Assembly: GCA_016719885.1 (NCBI GenBank)
Contig: JADJYF010000008.1
Span: 186,001-250,000, forward strand
DNA from: Pseudomonadota bacterium
GTDB lineage: Bacteria > Pseudomonadota > Gammaproteobacteria > Ga0077536
Direction: 5' to 3'
Length of the DNA: 64,000 nt
Each line of letters opens with the position of its first letter. The stretch's first letter is position 1. This document shows, piece by piece, positions 16,519 through 24,881 of the stretch. The position numbers and the translations under genes were made by a program. Under the pieces are notes generated by a model. That model ran no database searches, was not told where the DNA came from, and saw only the letters and a program-made list of their open reading frames with translations.

Positions 16519-17600
16519 GCCTGGCCGTCCAGTCGGCTCGCGAAGCCGAGTTCACGGATGATGGCGGCGCAGGCGGCACGCGCCGCGTCGCGGGAGGCGG
16601 CGAAACTCAGCGCGGGCTGCGGCGCGGCCTCGAACACCGGCGCCAACGCCACGACCGCGGCGTCGGCGCGCGCGCTCCAGTCGTCGAGCCAGCCCTGCAC
16701 CACGCCGCGATTATGCGCGGCATGGGCGCTGCCCTCGGCCGTGATCATGCGCACGAAGGCCTGGCTCGCCGCCAGGTTGCGGCGTCGATCGCGCTCGGCC
16801 GTCATGACGATATGCGGGGCGACGGCGTCGTCGTTGTGCATGGCGCCACGGCGGACGAGATCGCTGACCGCCACCTGTTGCAGCAGCGGGCCGACCACCA
16901 GGTTCAAACCCACCAGCAGCTCCGCCCAGTCAGTGGTGGCCATGATCTCCTCGGCCAGCTTGCGCGCCGGCTGGTAGGCCGGCGCGTTCATCCACTGCTG
17001 TTTACCGAGCGCGTCATCGACCGCCGCGTTGACGTTCTCGAGCTCGACCAGGTACACGACCACGTCCTGCGCGTGGCGCAGGTGATCGAAACTCTGGAAG
17101 CACAACAAATTGCCGAGCGTGTCGGACAAGGCCTCGCGCTGCGCCGGCGCCAGCGAACGGAAAATGGCGTATTCGAAGAACGACCACGCGCGGTAATGAC
17201 CGCACAGCATGTTCTTCACCCAGCCGGCCGACAGCATCGCGAGCGTGCCGTCCAGCGCCGCGTCCTCGGTCATGCGCGCGATGGAGGTTTCCTGCTGTTC
17301 CTGGTGACGCACATAGGTGCGCTGCCATTGCTGGGCCGGATCGCGGAACGCGTACCAGTTGTCGTGCCGGAGCTGCGTCGATGCCTGGTCCCACAGGGTG
17401 CGGCCGTCGGGCCGCAGCACGTACCACTCGGTGTCGTCGAGATTGGCGCCGACCTTGTCGAAGCCCCACGCGTCGGGCTGCTGATGCACCGTCAGCGCTT
17501 CGTACTCGGTCAAGCGCCGCGCGGCGGGCTTGATGAAGGTGAATTCGCGCGCCAGCTTGCCGGCGGCGCTGGCGGTGGTGTTGGCGTTGCTCGTGCTCAT
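16515..17600 (-). CDS. Beta subunit of soluble di-iron monooxygenase hydroxylase
   Basis: This 361-residue protein has the ferritin-like fold of the hydroxylase beta subunit, homologous to alpha but without the full set of iron ligands. Recognisable stretches are WYVLRPDGRTLWDQ near the N-terminus, the helix with WSFFEYAIFRSLAP, and CFQSFDHLRHAQD. The subunit packs with alpha and is not catalytic itself. ATG at 17600 overlaps the stop of the alpha gene by 4 bp, and the 3' end overlaps the coupling-protein gene by 4 bp. Confidence 0.9.
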   Translation of the reverse strand: MSTSNANTTASAAGKLAREFTFIKPAARRLTEYEALTVHQQPDAWGFDKVGANLDDTEWYVLRPDGRTLWDQASTQLRHDNWYAFRDPAQQWQRTYVRHQEQQETSIARMTEDAALDGTLAMLSAGWVKNMLCGHYRAWSFFEYAIFRSLAPAQREALSDTLGNLLCFQSFDHLRHAQDVVVYLVELENVNAAVDDALGKQQWMNAPAYQPARKLAEEIMATTDWAELLVGLNLVVGPLLQQVAVSDLVRRGAMHNDDAVAPHIVMTAERDRRRNLAASQAFVRMITAEGSAHAAHNRGVVQGWLDDWSARADAAVVALAPVFEAAPQPALSFAASRDAARAACAAIIRELGFASRLDGQA

Positions 17601-19138
17601 TGCAGCACCACCACCGGCCCTTGCGAGGGCATGTCCTTCACCGGATCGCTGATGCAGAACTGCTGGCGGCGGATGTCGTCCAGCGTCCAGCGCCTGTCGG
17701 CATGCAGATGGGGCTGCGCCAGCAGGGTCTTGCCGTCGTTGCGGACGAGACCGCATTTCTCGATGAATTCGGCCAGCGAATAGCCATCGAAATGTTCGTC
17801 CCAGGTACGGCTTTGCGCATAGCGATGGGGCTCGAAAGCGAACGTGCGCTCACAGCCGTCGGAGCAGAACGCGTGCTTGCGTCCGCCGAAATCCTTGATG
17901 CGCGCGGTGCTGATGTCGGGGCGCGGAAACACGCACGGCATGTGACACACGCGGCACAGCGGCGGCATGCTCGCGAACAGCGACAAGGGGATCTGGCCGT
18001 TGGCCGGATCGCTCATCTCGGCATAGGCCTCCCAGAACTTGCCGTAGCGGTCGTACCAGCCGGGATACTTCAATTCGAACCAGTCGAAGTCGCGCGCGTT
18101 CAGGGGATCGATGCGGATGAACTGCATCGGCCAGGTGGCGGCCAGCATCATCATGGCGGTGTGGCCCACCCACTTCACGCGCTCCTTGGCTTCCGCCCAG
18201 CCGCGCGGCAGCGCAACGCCGAAAGGTTCCAGGCGCTCGATATAACCGCCGCCCCAGTCGTTGCCCACCCACTCGGTCCAGGCTTCGAGGTAGGAGCCGC
18301 CGCGGTTTTCCTGGAAGTAGTCGTAGACCGCCGACACGAAGGTGTCGAGGAAGGTATGTTGCCGCCAGAACGCCGCGTCGAAATCACGCTGCAGCCGCGG
18401 CAGGTTGTCCGGCACCGAGGCAATCGCCGCCAGTGTCGAATAGCCATTGGCCATGTGCCGCGCCTCGTCCGACTGCACCGACAGGAAGGTGGTGGGCGTG
18501 GCCTGGTCGCCGTTGGCGGCCGCCACTTCCGTCAGGGTCACGAACAAGGGATTGGTATAGGCGGTTTCGGCCACCACCTGCAGGTTCAGGGCGCCTTCTA
18601 TCGGGTTGCCAGCGAAGAAACCGTCGAAGGCCGCGCGGCTCGCGCGCATCAGGAAATTGGTGTTGCGCAGCTTGAAACCGCGCTCGAAGCCTTCGGCGTC
18701 AACCGCGTGCTTGGCGAGATAGCGCACCAGGTGCGCTTCCTGGTTCACATGCCGCACTTCGTCGATCATCTGCGCGAGATAGCCCTGGCGGAGTTCCGCG
18801 TTGTCGACCGCGTCGACCAATTGGCCGGTGCACTTCATGGCCGCGTATTCCGCGTAGCAGGTCAGCGGCAGGGCAATCTTCAACACTTCGGTCCAGCGCT
18901 CGGAGGCCTTGGCCGGCATCTTGGCGCGCGCCATCACGTCGCTCATGGCGCCGTACTGGCGGTCGTCCTTGTCACGCTCCATGGAGCAGTAATCGCGCAC
19001 CAGGTGTCGGAAAGGATCGCTGGTCTTTGTAGGAATCTTGTACGGCATGTCGTAGCGCGATGCCGGTGCTTGGTAGGAAGCCTGCCAGTCGAAGTCCTTG
19101 ACGCGGTCGTGGGCCTTGACGAAATCAGCGCTCTTCAT
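17597..19138 (-). CDS. Alpha (catalytic) subunit of soluble di-iron monooxygenase
   Basis: This 513-residue catalytic subunit has both carboxylate-His half-sites: E97, E127 and H130 (DEVRH), then E191, E225 and H228 (SDEARH). Together they hold the oxygen-activating di-iron centre. A Cys-rich YHS-type domain follows at about residues 395-440 (CRVCHMPC, FCSDGC), as in several phenol/propane-type alphas. GGAGGAAG precedes the ATG. The gene order alpha-beta-coupling-reductase without a gamma subunit excludes true methane monooxygenase. Substrates such as small alkanes, alkenes or phenolics are possible, and the sequence alone does not decide. Confidence 0.93.
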   Translation of the reverse strand: MKSADFVKAHDRVKDFDWQASYQAPASRYDMPYKIPTKTSDPFRHLVRDYCSMERDKDDRQYGAMSDVMARAKMPAKASERWTEVLKIALPLTCYAEYAAMKCTGQLVDAVDNAELRQGYLAQMIDEVRHVNQEAHLVRYLAKHAVDAEGFERGFKLRNTNFLMRASRAAFDGFFAGNPIEGALNLQVVAETAYTNPLFVTLTEVAAANGDQATPTTFLSVQSDEARHMANGYSTLAAIASVPDNLPRLQRDFDAAFWRQHTFLDTFVSAVYDYFQENRGGSYLEAWTEWVGNDWGGGYIERLEPFGVALPRGWAEAKERVKWVGHTAMMMLAATWPMQFIRIDPLNARDFDWFELKYPGWYDRYGKFWEAYAEMSDPANGQIPLSLFASMPPLCRVCHMPCVFPRPDISTARIKDFGGRKHAFCSDGCERTFAFEPHRYAQSRTWDEHFDGYSLAEFIEKCGLVRNDGKTLLAQPHLHADRRWTLDDIRRQQFCISDPVKDMPSQGPVVVLQ

Positions 19139-19240
19139 GTCTTCCTCCCCAGGAAATGATTACCGCGAAATGTGTAGGGCAAAGGTAACCGACCGGCGCT
19201 CCGCCGCCCAGCGTTTTTCCGTGCTGCATTGCGGCCCCCT

Positions 19241-20140
19241 TTATTCCCGCTTGGCCTCCATGGCGCGGATCAGCGCGCGCGCTTCGTCACCCTCGGGAAT
19301 CGGACGCCCCGAGTCGCGCCATTCGACCGCCGCCTTGAAACCTTCGCTCTGCGCATAGCGGCGGAACCACAGGCCTTCCGGGTTGTGGCGGGTGATACCG
19401 TCGAACACCGTGGCCAGGCTCTGGCTCTGCTCGAGGCCCATGGTGAGCAGCATCTGGTTGACCACCAGCTTGTGCATGGCGAGATGGCCGGCCGGCACGC
19501 CCGCGATACGCATCGCGAGCCGCAGCGTGGCGCTTTCGAGCTCGGCGGCCGGCACCGCGAGATTGGCCAGTCCCCAGGCCTCGGCGCGGCGTCCGTCGAT
19601 GGTGTCGCCGGTGAACATCATCTGCTTGGCGCGCGCGGCGCCGACGCGATAGGCCCACATGGCGGTGGTCGGGCAACCCCACACCCGCGTCGGCATGTAG
19701 CCGATGCGCGCGTCCTCGGCCATCACCAACAGGTCGCAGCACAGGGCGATGTCGCTGCCGCCCGCCACCGCGTGGCCATGCACCTTGGCGATGGTCGGCT
19801 TGGGACTCTTCCACAGCGTCATGAAGTCGTCGGTGTTGCGCTTCATGTAGCCGTAGTCCTGCATCGGGTCCCAGGGATGGGCTTCCTGCTTGCACGGATG
19901 CTCGCCCGCGCTCTCACCGAACAGTTCGAGGTCATAGCCACCGCAGAAACCCTTGCCCGCGCCTTCCACCACGATCACGTGCACCGCCTCGACGCCGTTG
20001 GCCCATTCGACCGCCTGGCGAATTTCGCGCGGGGTGTGGTCGTTGATGGCGTTGTAGCGCTCGGGACGGTTCAGGAGCAGGCGCGCGATGCGCGGCTGTT
20101 GCGGGTCCTGGGCGATACGCAGGGTACTGAGTTCGAGCAT
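19241..20140 (-). CDS. Enoyl-CoA hydratase/isomerase family protein
   Basis: This 299-residue crotonase-fold protein has the oxyanion-hole segments GAGKGFCGGYDLELF and HGHAVAGGSDIALCCDLLVMAEDARIG (quoted in part: AVAGGSDIALC). Members hydrate, isomerise or cleave CoA esters. The family's second acidic residue is present in the MPTRVWG loop region, but the substrate cannot be assigned. ATG at 20140 is preceded by AGGAGG. The gene lies 100 bp downstream of the monooxygenase start on the same strand, so it is a separate transcription unit, divergent from the CoA-transferase at 20357 with which it may share a pathway. Confidence 0.85.
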   Translation of the reverse strand: MLELSTLRIAQDPQQPRIARLLLNRPERYNAINDHTPREIRQAVEWANGVEAVHVIVVEGAGKGFCGGYDLELFGESAGEHPCKQEAHPWDPMQDYGYMKRNTDDFMTLWKSPKPTIAKVHGHAVAGGSDIALCCDLLVMAEDARIGYMPTRVWGCPTTAMWAYRVGAARAKQMMFTGDTIDGRRAEAWGLANLAVPAAELESATLRLAMRIAGVPAGHLAMHKLVVNQMLLTMGLEQSQSLATVFDGITRHNPEGLWFRRYAQSEGFKAAVEWRDSGRPIPEGDEARALIRAMEAKRE

Positions 20141-20167
20141 GGGAGGCCTCCTGGATAGGTGAAGGAT

Positions 20168-20250
20168 TGTAGGTGCGAATTCATTCGCACATTCAAGCCA
20201 AGGCCGTGCCGCGGTGATCGGCATGAATGTCAGGCTGAAGCCTGACATTT
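20168..20250. repeat. REP-like pair: GTGCGAAT and GTCAGGCT palindromes
   Basis: Perfect palindromes lie at 20173-20190 (GTGCGAAT, TC, ATTCGCAC; flank TGTAG) and 20229-20246 (GTCAGGCT, GA, AGCCTGAC). They sit in the divergent promoter interval of the enoyl-CoA hydratase and CoA-transferase genes, in the opposite order to the pair at 4038. Confidence 0.85.
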
Positions 20251-20356
20251 GATGGGTCGAACGAGTTCGCGAGTACAGGGCCCAGCCTTTATCATGCCGC
20301 CACCGCCGCCGCGACCCGCGCGGCCCCGGCGTGACACGAATCCAGCGGAGCAAACC

Positions 20357-21514
20357 ATGAAACTCGAAGGTATACGCGTGCTCGACCTGTCGCTCTTCCT
20401 GCCCGGCCCGGTGCTGACGCAGATGATGGCCGACCACGGCGCGGAAGTGATCAAGCTCGAACCCATCGGCGGCGGCGAACCGAACCGCGAGATCGGCCCC
20501 AAGCGCGACGGCATGACGGTCTATTTCGCCAACACCCACCGCAACAAGAAAAGCATCCAGCTGAATCTCAAGACCGAGCAAGGGCGCGCCATCGCGCTGG
20601 ACCTCGCCGCCCGTTGCGACGTCATGATCGAAGCATTCAGGCCCGGCGTCGCCGCGCGTCTCGGCGTCGGCTACGAGGCGGTGCGCGCACGTAATCCCGG
20701 CATCGTCTATTGCTCGATGTCGGCCTGGGGCCAGGACGGCCCGTACGTGCACCGGCCCGCGCACGACTTGACCTGCGAAGCCATCGCCGGCGTGCTCAGC
20801 ATCAACCTCGGCCCCGATCGCCGCCCCGCCATTCCGGGCGTGGCCGGCGCCGACATGTTGTCGTCGATGATGAGTTTGTCGGCGATCCTGATGGCGCTGT
20901 TGCGTCGCAAGGACACCGGTCAAGGCGACTACATCGACGTTGCCATGGCCGACAGTCTCATCGCCGCGCTCGCCAACAACTTCGGCACCACCTTCGCCAA
21001 CAAACAACCGCCGGACCTCGGCAGCGAACGCGCGCTCGGCGGCTACGCGATGTACGGCATCTACGAAACCAGCGACGGGCGTCACGTGGTGCTGGGCGGC
21101 TCGGAATACCATTTCGCCGAGGCGGTGCTGAACAAGCTCGGTCGCCCCGATCTGCTCGATGCCTGCAAGACCCCGCCCGGCCCCGGCCAGAACCCCGCCA
21201 AGGAGTTCCTGCGCGAGACCTTCCGCAGCCACACCATGGCGCACTGGGAAAAGGAATTCGCCAACGTCGACGCCGCGTTTGCCGGCGTGAAGAACCTGCG
21301 CGAGGCCTGCGACGACGTACAGATCCGCCATCGCCAGATGATCGTCGAGGACGAGCGCGGCTGGGAACACGTCGGCCTGCCGATGAAGTTCAAGCACGAA
21401 CCGGGGCAATTGAAATTCCAATTCGCCAAGCTCGGTGAACACACCGAACAAGTGCTGGAAAGTCTCGGGCATGACGGCGCGGCGCGGGCGGCATTGAAGG
21501 CGGCGGGGGTCTAG
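20357..21514 (+). CDS. Family III CoA-transferase (CaiB/BaiF)
   Basis: This 385-residue protein starts MKLEGIRVLDLS and has the interlocked CaiB/BaiF fold that moves CoA between acyl acceptors through an aspartyl-CoA intermediate. Typical blocks are GAEVIKLEP, NKKSIQLNLK, EAFRPGVAARLG, YCSMSAWGQDGPY and VAGADMLSS, where the Asp is the probable catalytic residue. The C-terminal part with VQIRHRQMIVEDE is usual for the family. The long open frame upstream runs through repeat sequence and is not coding. Its role is probably activating or recycling CoA in degradation; the substrate is unknown. Confidence 0.88.
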   Translation: MKLEGIRVLDLSLFLPGPVLTQMMADHGAEVIKLEPIGGGEPNREIGPKRDGMTVYFANTHRNKKSIQLNLKTEQGRAIALDLAARCDVMIEAFRPGVAARLGVGYEAVRARNPGIVYCSMSAWGQDGPYVHRPAHDLTCEAIAGVLSINLGPDRRPAIPGVAGADMLSSMMSLSAILMALLRRKDTGQGDYIDVAMADSLIAALANNFGTTFANKQPPDLGSERALGGYAMYGIYETSDGRHVVLGGSEYHFAEAVLNKLGRPDLLDACKTPPGPGQNPAKEFLRETFRSHTMAHWEKEFANVDAAFAGVKNLREACDDVQIRHRQMIVEDERGWEHVGLPMKFKHEPGQLKFQFAKLGEHTEQVLESLGHDGAARAALKAAGV

Positions 21515-21541
21515 GCCTGAGGAATTCGTCAGGCGTAGTGT

Positions 21542-21621
21542 TTGCGAATTCAGTCTGACCCACAATGAATAGCGCGGCAAGGCGCTGGTATTGGCGATCG
21601 AATGTGCGAATGAATTCGCAC
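21542..21621. repeat. Fragmentary and intact REP-like palindromes
   Basis: 21604-21621 is an intact GTGCGAAT palindrome. 21542-21565 fuses half of that element (TGCGAATTC) to half of the GTCAGACT-type element (AGTCTGACCCACA), which looks like a recombination or deletion product between two repeats. Confidence 0.7.
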
Positions 21622-21646
21622 CCAGCGACTACGATCGGGAACACCC

Positions 21647-22341
21647 ATGAGCCGCATGCGCTTCGGTGCCTTCATCCCACCCCACCACCCGCCGACCCAT
21701 TACAACCCGACCTACGCCTTGCAGCGCGATGTCGAAATCGTGCAGCTGTTGGACAGCATCGGCCCTCAGCCGACTACAGCATCCCAAGTGGCGGCGGGGC
21801 GGTGAACTCACCGGGCCACGTCAAGCGCCACCCGCCGCGCGCGGGCGACCCGCGACCGCTCGCGGGTCGGTCTGATCTCGCCGATACGCGCGAGCAGGCG
21901 CTGGCCGACGTGCGGCACGGCATCCGCGAGTTCTGCGACTACCTGCAACACACCGCCGCCGCGCCGCAGATGCAGGTCACCGGTAGCACCATCGATGAAT
22001 ACATAGCGTGGGCGCTGGGCACCGGCTCAACGGTGATCGGCACCTGGCAGGATGCCATCGCGCACATCGAGAACCTGCTGGCGCAGTCCAACGGCGGCTT
22101 CGGCTGTTATCTCCTGTTCGATCACAACTGGGCGCCGTTCGCCGCCAAGAAACGTCACTACGAGATCTTCGGCGATTTCGTCATCCCGCACTTCAAGGGC
22201 ACCCATCGCCGCATGCAAGACAGTGAGGCGGCGCTGCGCGCGGTGCGCGATCCGCTGGCGGCCGAGCAGTTGCAGGCGATTGCCGCGTTCCGCGCGCGGC
22301 ACGAGGCCCAAAACGCGAAGAAGACCGGGAAAGACGGCTAG
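21647..22341 (+). pseudogene. Luciferase-like flavin monooxygenase, internally deleted
   Basis: The 5' part opens correctly as MSRMRFGAFIPPHHPP and runs 39 residues through the first strand and helix of the bacterial-luciferase fold (VEIVQLLDSIG). It then goes out of register and stops at TGA 21803-21805. In another frame, from about 21880 to 22341, the C-terminal third of the same family is intact (DTREQALADVRHGI, GTWQDAIAHIE, FGCYLLFDHNWAP, IPHFKG). About 150-200 central residues, including the flavin pocket, are missing. It is a dead copy of a long-chain LLM oxidoreductase; two intact relatives lie at 24882 and 50997. Confidence 0.85.
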
Positions 22342-23138
22342 GTCATCGCCCCGCAAGCGTCGCGACGGCGGCGGCGCATGAAGGCGGCGGCCGCCAGCGC
22401 GCTGCCGAGCAGCGGCAAGGCACCCGGCACCGGCACGCTGGTCAAGGTTGAAATCTGCGGCGCGGTATCGATGTGCACGCGGTCGACCTGCATGCTGCCG
22501 ACGCCGGTCTGGGTGGGGCCGCTGCCATCACCGATCACCAGCAGTTGCTGGGTGCCGCTCAGGAACGCCTGGCCGCTGTAGGCCAACACCCCATCGATGG
22601 CGTAGCTGACCATGCCGTTCTTGAGCAGGACTTCCATGCGATGAAAACCATCGCTGAGATCCATGGGCAGGAACCCGTTCGCCGCCACGTTACCGGGTTC
22701 GGCATGGAGATAGGAAACGCCAAAGCTGGTCGGCAGGTTGTAGGCACCGGCGGGATTGAAAGTCAGGGAGCCGGCGTAGCCGCTGCCATCGTGAACATAC
22801 AGCGACCAGTCTTCGCTGTTGGCGCCGAGCTTCATGCTGATATCGATGTAGGTGCCCACCGACGAAGAACCGAACACCCAGCCTGGGTTGTGACCGATGG
22901 CCGTGCCGTTGCCGAACCACAGTCCGCGCGACGGGGAGGTTGCCATGTTGAGCACTCCACCACTGACCGCGAACGAAGTCTCGGTGAAGCGCACGCGCGT
23001 CCACGGCGAGATATTGGTGGTGCCGAAACTCGCCGTCATGTTGACCGACATTTCGTCTTCGATGATGAGCGCGTGGCTGGATGGGCTGTGCGCGAAAGAA
23101 ATGACAGCAGCGAGCAGGAAAGCGGCCGGGCGGAACAC
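22338..23138 (-). CDS. Secreted protein with VPxP-CTERM-like anchor
   Basis: This 266-residue protein has a signal peptide (MFRPAAFLLAAVISFAHS) and a concanavalin/LamG-like beta-sandwich body (WTRVRFTETSF, LSDGFHRMEVLLKNG). The C-terminus is VPVP followed by a hydrophobic stretch and MRRRRR, a variant of the PEP-CTERM sorting motif with a 9-residue tail after the Arg cluster. The start is GTG at 23138, chosen because GGAGG lies 9 bases upstream. Surface or matrix function is inferred from the signals; there is no enzymatic motif. Confidence 0.75.
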   Translation of the reverse strand: MFRPAAFLLAAVISFAHSPSSHALIIEDEMSVNMTASFGTTNISPWTRVRFTETSFAVSGGVLNMATSPSRGLWFGNGTAIGHNPGWVFGSSSVGTYIDISMKLGANSEDWSLYVHDGSGYAGSLTFNPAGAYNLPTSFGVSYLHAEPGNVAANGFLPMDLSDGFHRMEVLLKNGMVSYAIDGVLAYSGQAFLSGTQQLLVIGDGSGPTQTGVGSMQVDRVHIDTAPQISTLTSVPVPGALPLLGSALAAAAFMRRRRRDACGAMT

Positions 23139-23292
23139 GTTTTCAACCTCCGAGGTTCAGGAATGCGTGATTGATGACGGCGGCGTGCGCGTCGATCGTG
23201 AAGGCGATTATAAATAGATGGCTGCGGTGGCAGGCCGACGTGACGATTGTTAACAGCGTCGCGGCAGCCAACCGCCCGAGCACGAATGTCGA

Positions 23293-24240
23293 TCAGTGTG
23301 CGGCGCCCGGATGATCCAGATCCGGTCGCCCATGCGGATCGACATGCGTCATCACGTTCAACACCCGGTGACGACGCATCACGCGATCGCGCGCTTCCAC
23401 GGCGATGTCATGCCCCGCTTCGACGGTGATGCCGCTGTCGATTTCGATGTGCGCGTCGACCACTACCATGTCGCCCATCTTGCGTGTGCGCAGATCGTGC
23501 ACGCCGTTGACGCCCGGCGTTTCGAGCAGGGTTTGGCGTATGGCCTCGACTTCTCGTTCATCGACCGCGCGGTCCATGAGATCGTGCAGCGCGTCCCAGC
23601 CGAAGCCCCAGCCCATCTTGGCGATCAGGAAGCCGACGATCAGCGCCGCGATGGGGTCGAGTATCGTGTAGCCGGCGAGGTTGCCGGCAATGCCGAAGCC
23701 GACCACCAGCGACGAGGCCGCATCGGAACGCGCATGCCAGGCATTGGCCACCAGCATGCTCGACTTGACGCGCTTGGCCACCGCCAGCATGTAGCGGAAC
23801 AAGCCTTCCTTGGCCACCAGCGCGGCCGCCGCCACCCACAGCGCGACGGCGTGCACCGATGGCACCGACTCCGGCGCCTGCAGCTTGTGCACCGCTGACA
23901 GCAGCATGCCGATGCCGACCACCAGCAGCAGCACACCCAGCACCAGCGAGGCGGCGTTCTCGAAACGCTGGTGGCCGTAGGGATGATCGAGGTCGGCGCC
24001 CTTGCGGCTGTGATGACTCGCGACCAGCACCACGAAGTCCGCCACCAGGTCCGACAGCGAATGGATGCCGTCGGCAATCAGGCCCTGGGACTTGGCGAGC
24101 ACGCCCACCACCACCTGCACCGTGGCCAGCACCACGTTGACCGCCACGCTGACCCAGGTGCTGCGCAGCGCCGCGGCGCCGCGTTCATCGGCGCTGATCT
24201 GCGTGTCTTCCGGATCGTGGGCGAGGTCGGTGTATTTCAT
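23293..24240 (-). CDS. Cation diffusion facilitator (CDF) metal/H+ antiporter
   Basis: This 315-residue protein has six transmembrane helices and a cytoplasmic C-terminal domain. The transport-site motifs HSLSD (helix II) and AWHARSD (helix V) give the HxxxD pair typical of zinc/iron-type CDF proteins; the DHPYGHQRFE loop lies between. The C-terminal domain has the ferredoxin-like fold with MVVVDAHIEID and HVDPHG ligands. It exports Zn2+, Fe2+ or related divalent cations from the cytosol. It stands alone between unrelated genes. Confidence 0.92.
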   Translation of the reverse strand: MKYTDLAHDPEDTQISADERGAAALRSTWVSVAVNVVLATVQVVVGVLAKSQGLIADGIHSLSDLVADFVVLVASHHSRKGADLDHPYGHQRFENAASLVLGVLLLVVGIGMLLSAVHKLQAPESVPSVHAVALWVAAAALVAKEGLFRYMLAVAKRVKSSMLVANAWHARSDAASSLVVGFGIAGNLAGYTILDPIAALIVGFLIAKMGWGFGWDALHDLMDRAVDEREVEAIRQTLLETPGVNGVHDLRTRKMGDMVVVDAHIEIDSGITVEAGHDIAVEARDRVMRRHRVLNVMTHVDPHGRPDLDHPGAAH

Positions 24241-24275
24241 GGCGGGCGCGGCAGCTCGGTGCCGAGTTTAATGCA

Positions 24276-24779
24276 TCAGGTGCGCAGCGGCGCGCGGGTC
24301 TCGAGTTCGAGCATGACCAGTGGGATCTCGCGCGTGGTACGGGCCTGGTACTCGACTTGCACCGCTTGCTCGGCCGTCACGCGCCGCCACCAGCGCGCGC
24401 GTTCCTCGCCAGCCAACGGGCGCGCCACGGCGCGAGTGCGGAACGCACCGATTTCGACTTCGCAGTCCGGCGCCGCGAGCAGGTTCAAATACCAGACCGG
24501 ATGCTGCGGCAGCCCGCCCTTGGACGCGACGATCACTATCTCGTCGCCGTGCCGGTAGTACTGCAGGATGGAATTCAACTTGCGCCCGGATTTGCGGCCG
24601 AGGTGGTGCAGCAGCAGGCACCGTACCGGACCGCCGGGCACGCCGATGACAATCGGGTCCCAAAGATGGGCCGCCTCCGGGTCACGCGCATAGAGGGCGT
24701 GATGGGCGGCGATTTCACGCCGCACGGCGTCCGGCAGCCGGGCCGCGCCGCTCTCGATTCGATGTTGGTCTGCGCTCAC
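24276..24779 (-). CDS. Deazaflavin (F420)-dependent nitroreductase-family protein
   Basis: This 167-residue protein has a split beta-barrel of the Ddn/FDOR family. Family blocks are LLLHHLGRKSGRKL, GDEIVIVASKGG, HPVWYLNLLA and EYQARTTREIPLVMLEL. Relatives bind F420 or related cofactors and reduce activated double bonds or nitro groups. GTG at 24779 is preferred over an upstream TTG (24812) because GAGGA lies about 8 bases before it. It is divergent from the LLM oxidoreductase at 24882, itself of a type that includes F420 enzymes, so the two may work together. Cofactor use in this organism is unproven. Confidence 0.75.
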   Translation of the reverse strand: MSADQHRIESGAARLPDAVRREIAAHHALYARDPEAAHLWDPIVIGVPGGPVRCLLLHHLGRKSGRKLNSILQYYRHGDEIVIVASKGGLPQHPVWYLNLLAAPDCEVEIGAFRTRAVARPLAGEERARWWRRVTAEQAVQVEYQARTTREIPLVMLELETRAPLRT

Positions 24780-24881
24780 GGCGGGTCCTCGAATGACGGC
24801 TGGATGGTGCAATGCCGGGCCATGCTACCACTCACCTTCCGTGGCATTGCCAGGGCGTCGGCGCTTGGCCATCATCCGGGC

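Noticed and set aside
21803..21805. TGA in the luciferase-like gene as a second selenocysteine codon
   Set aside because: The sequence after it in the same frame has no homology to the family; the rest of the gene lies in another frame after a deletion, and no Cys is expected there.
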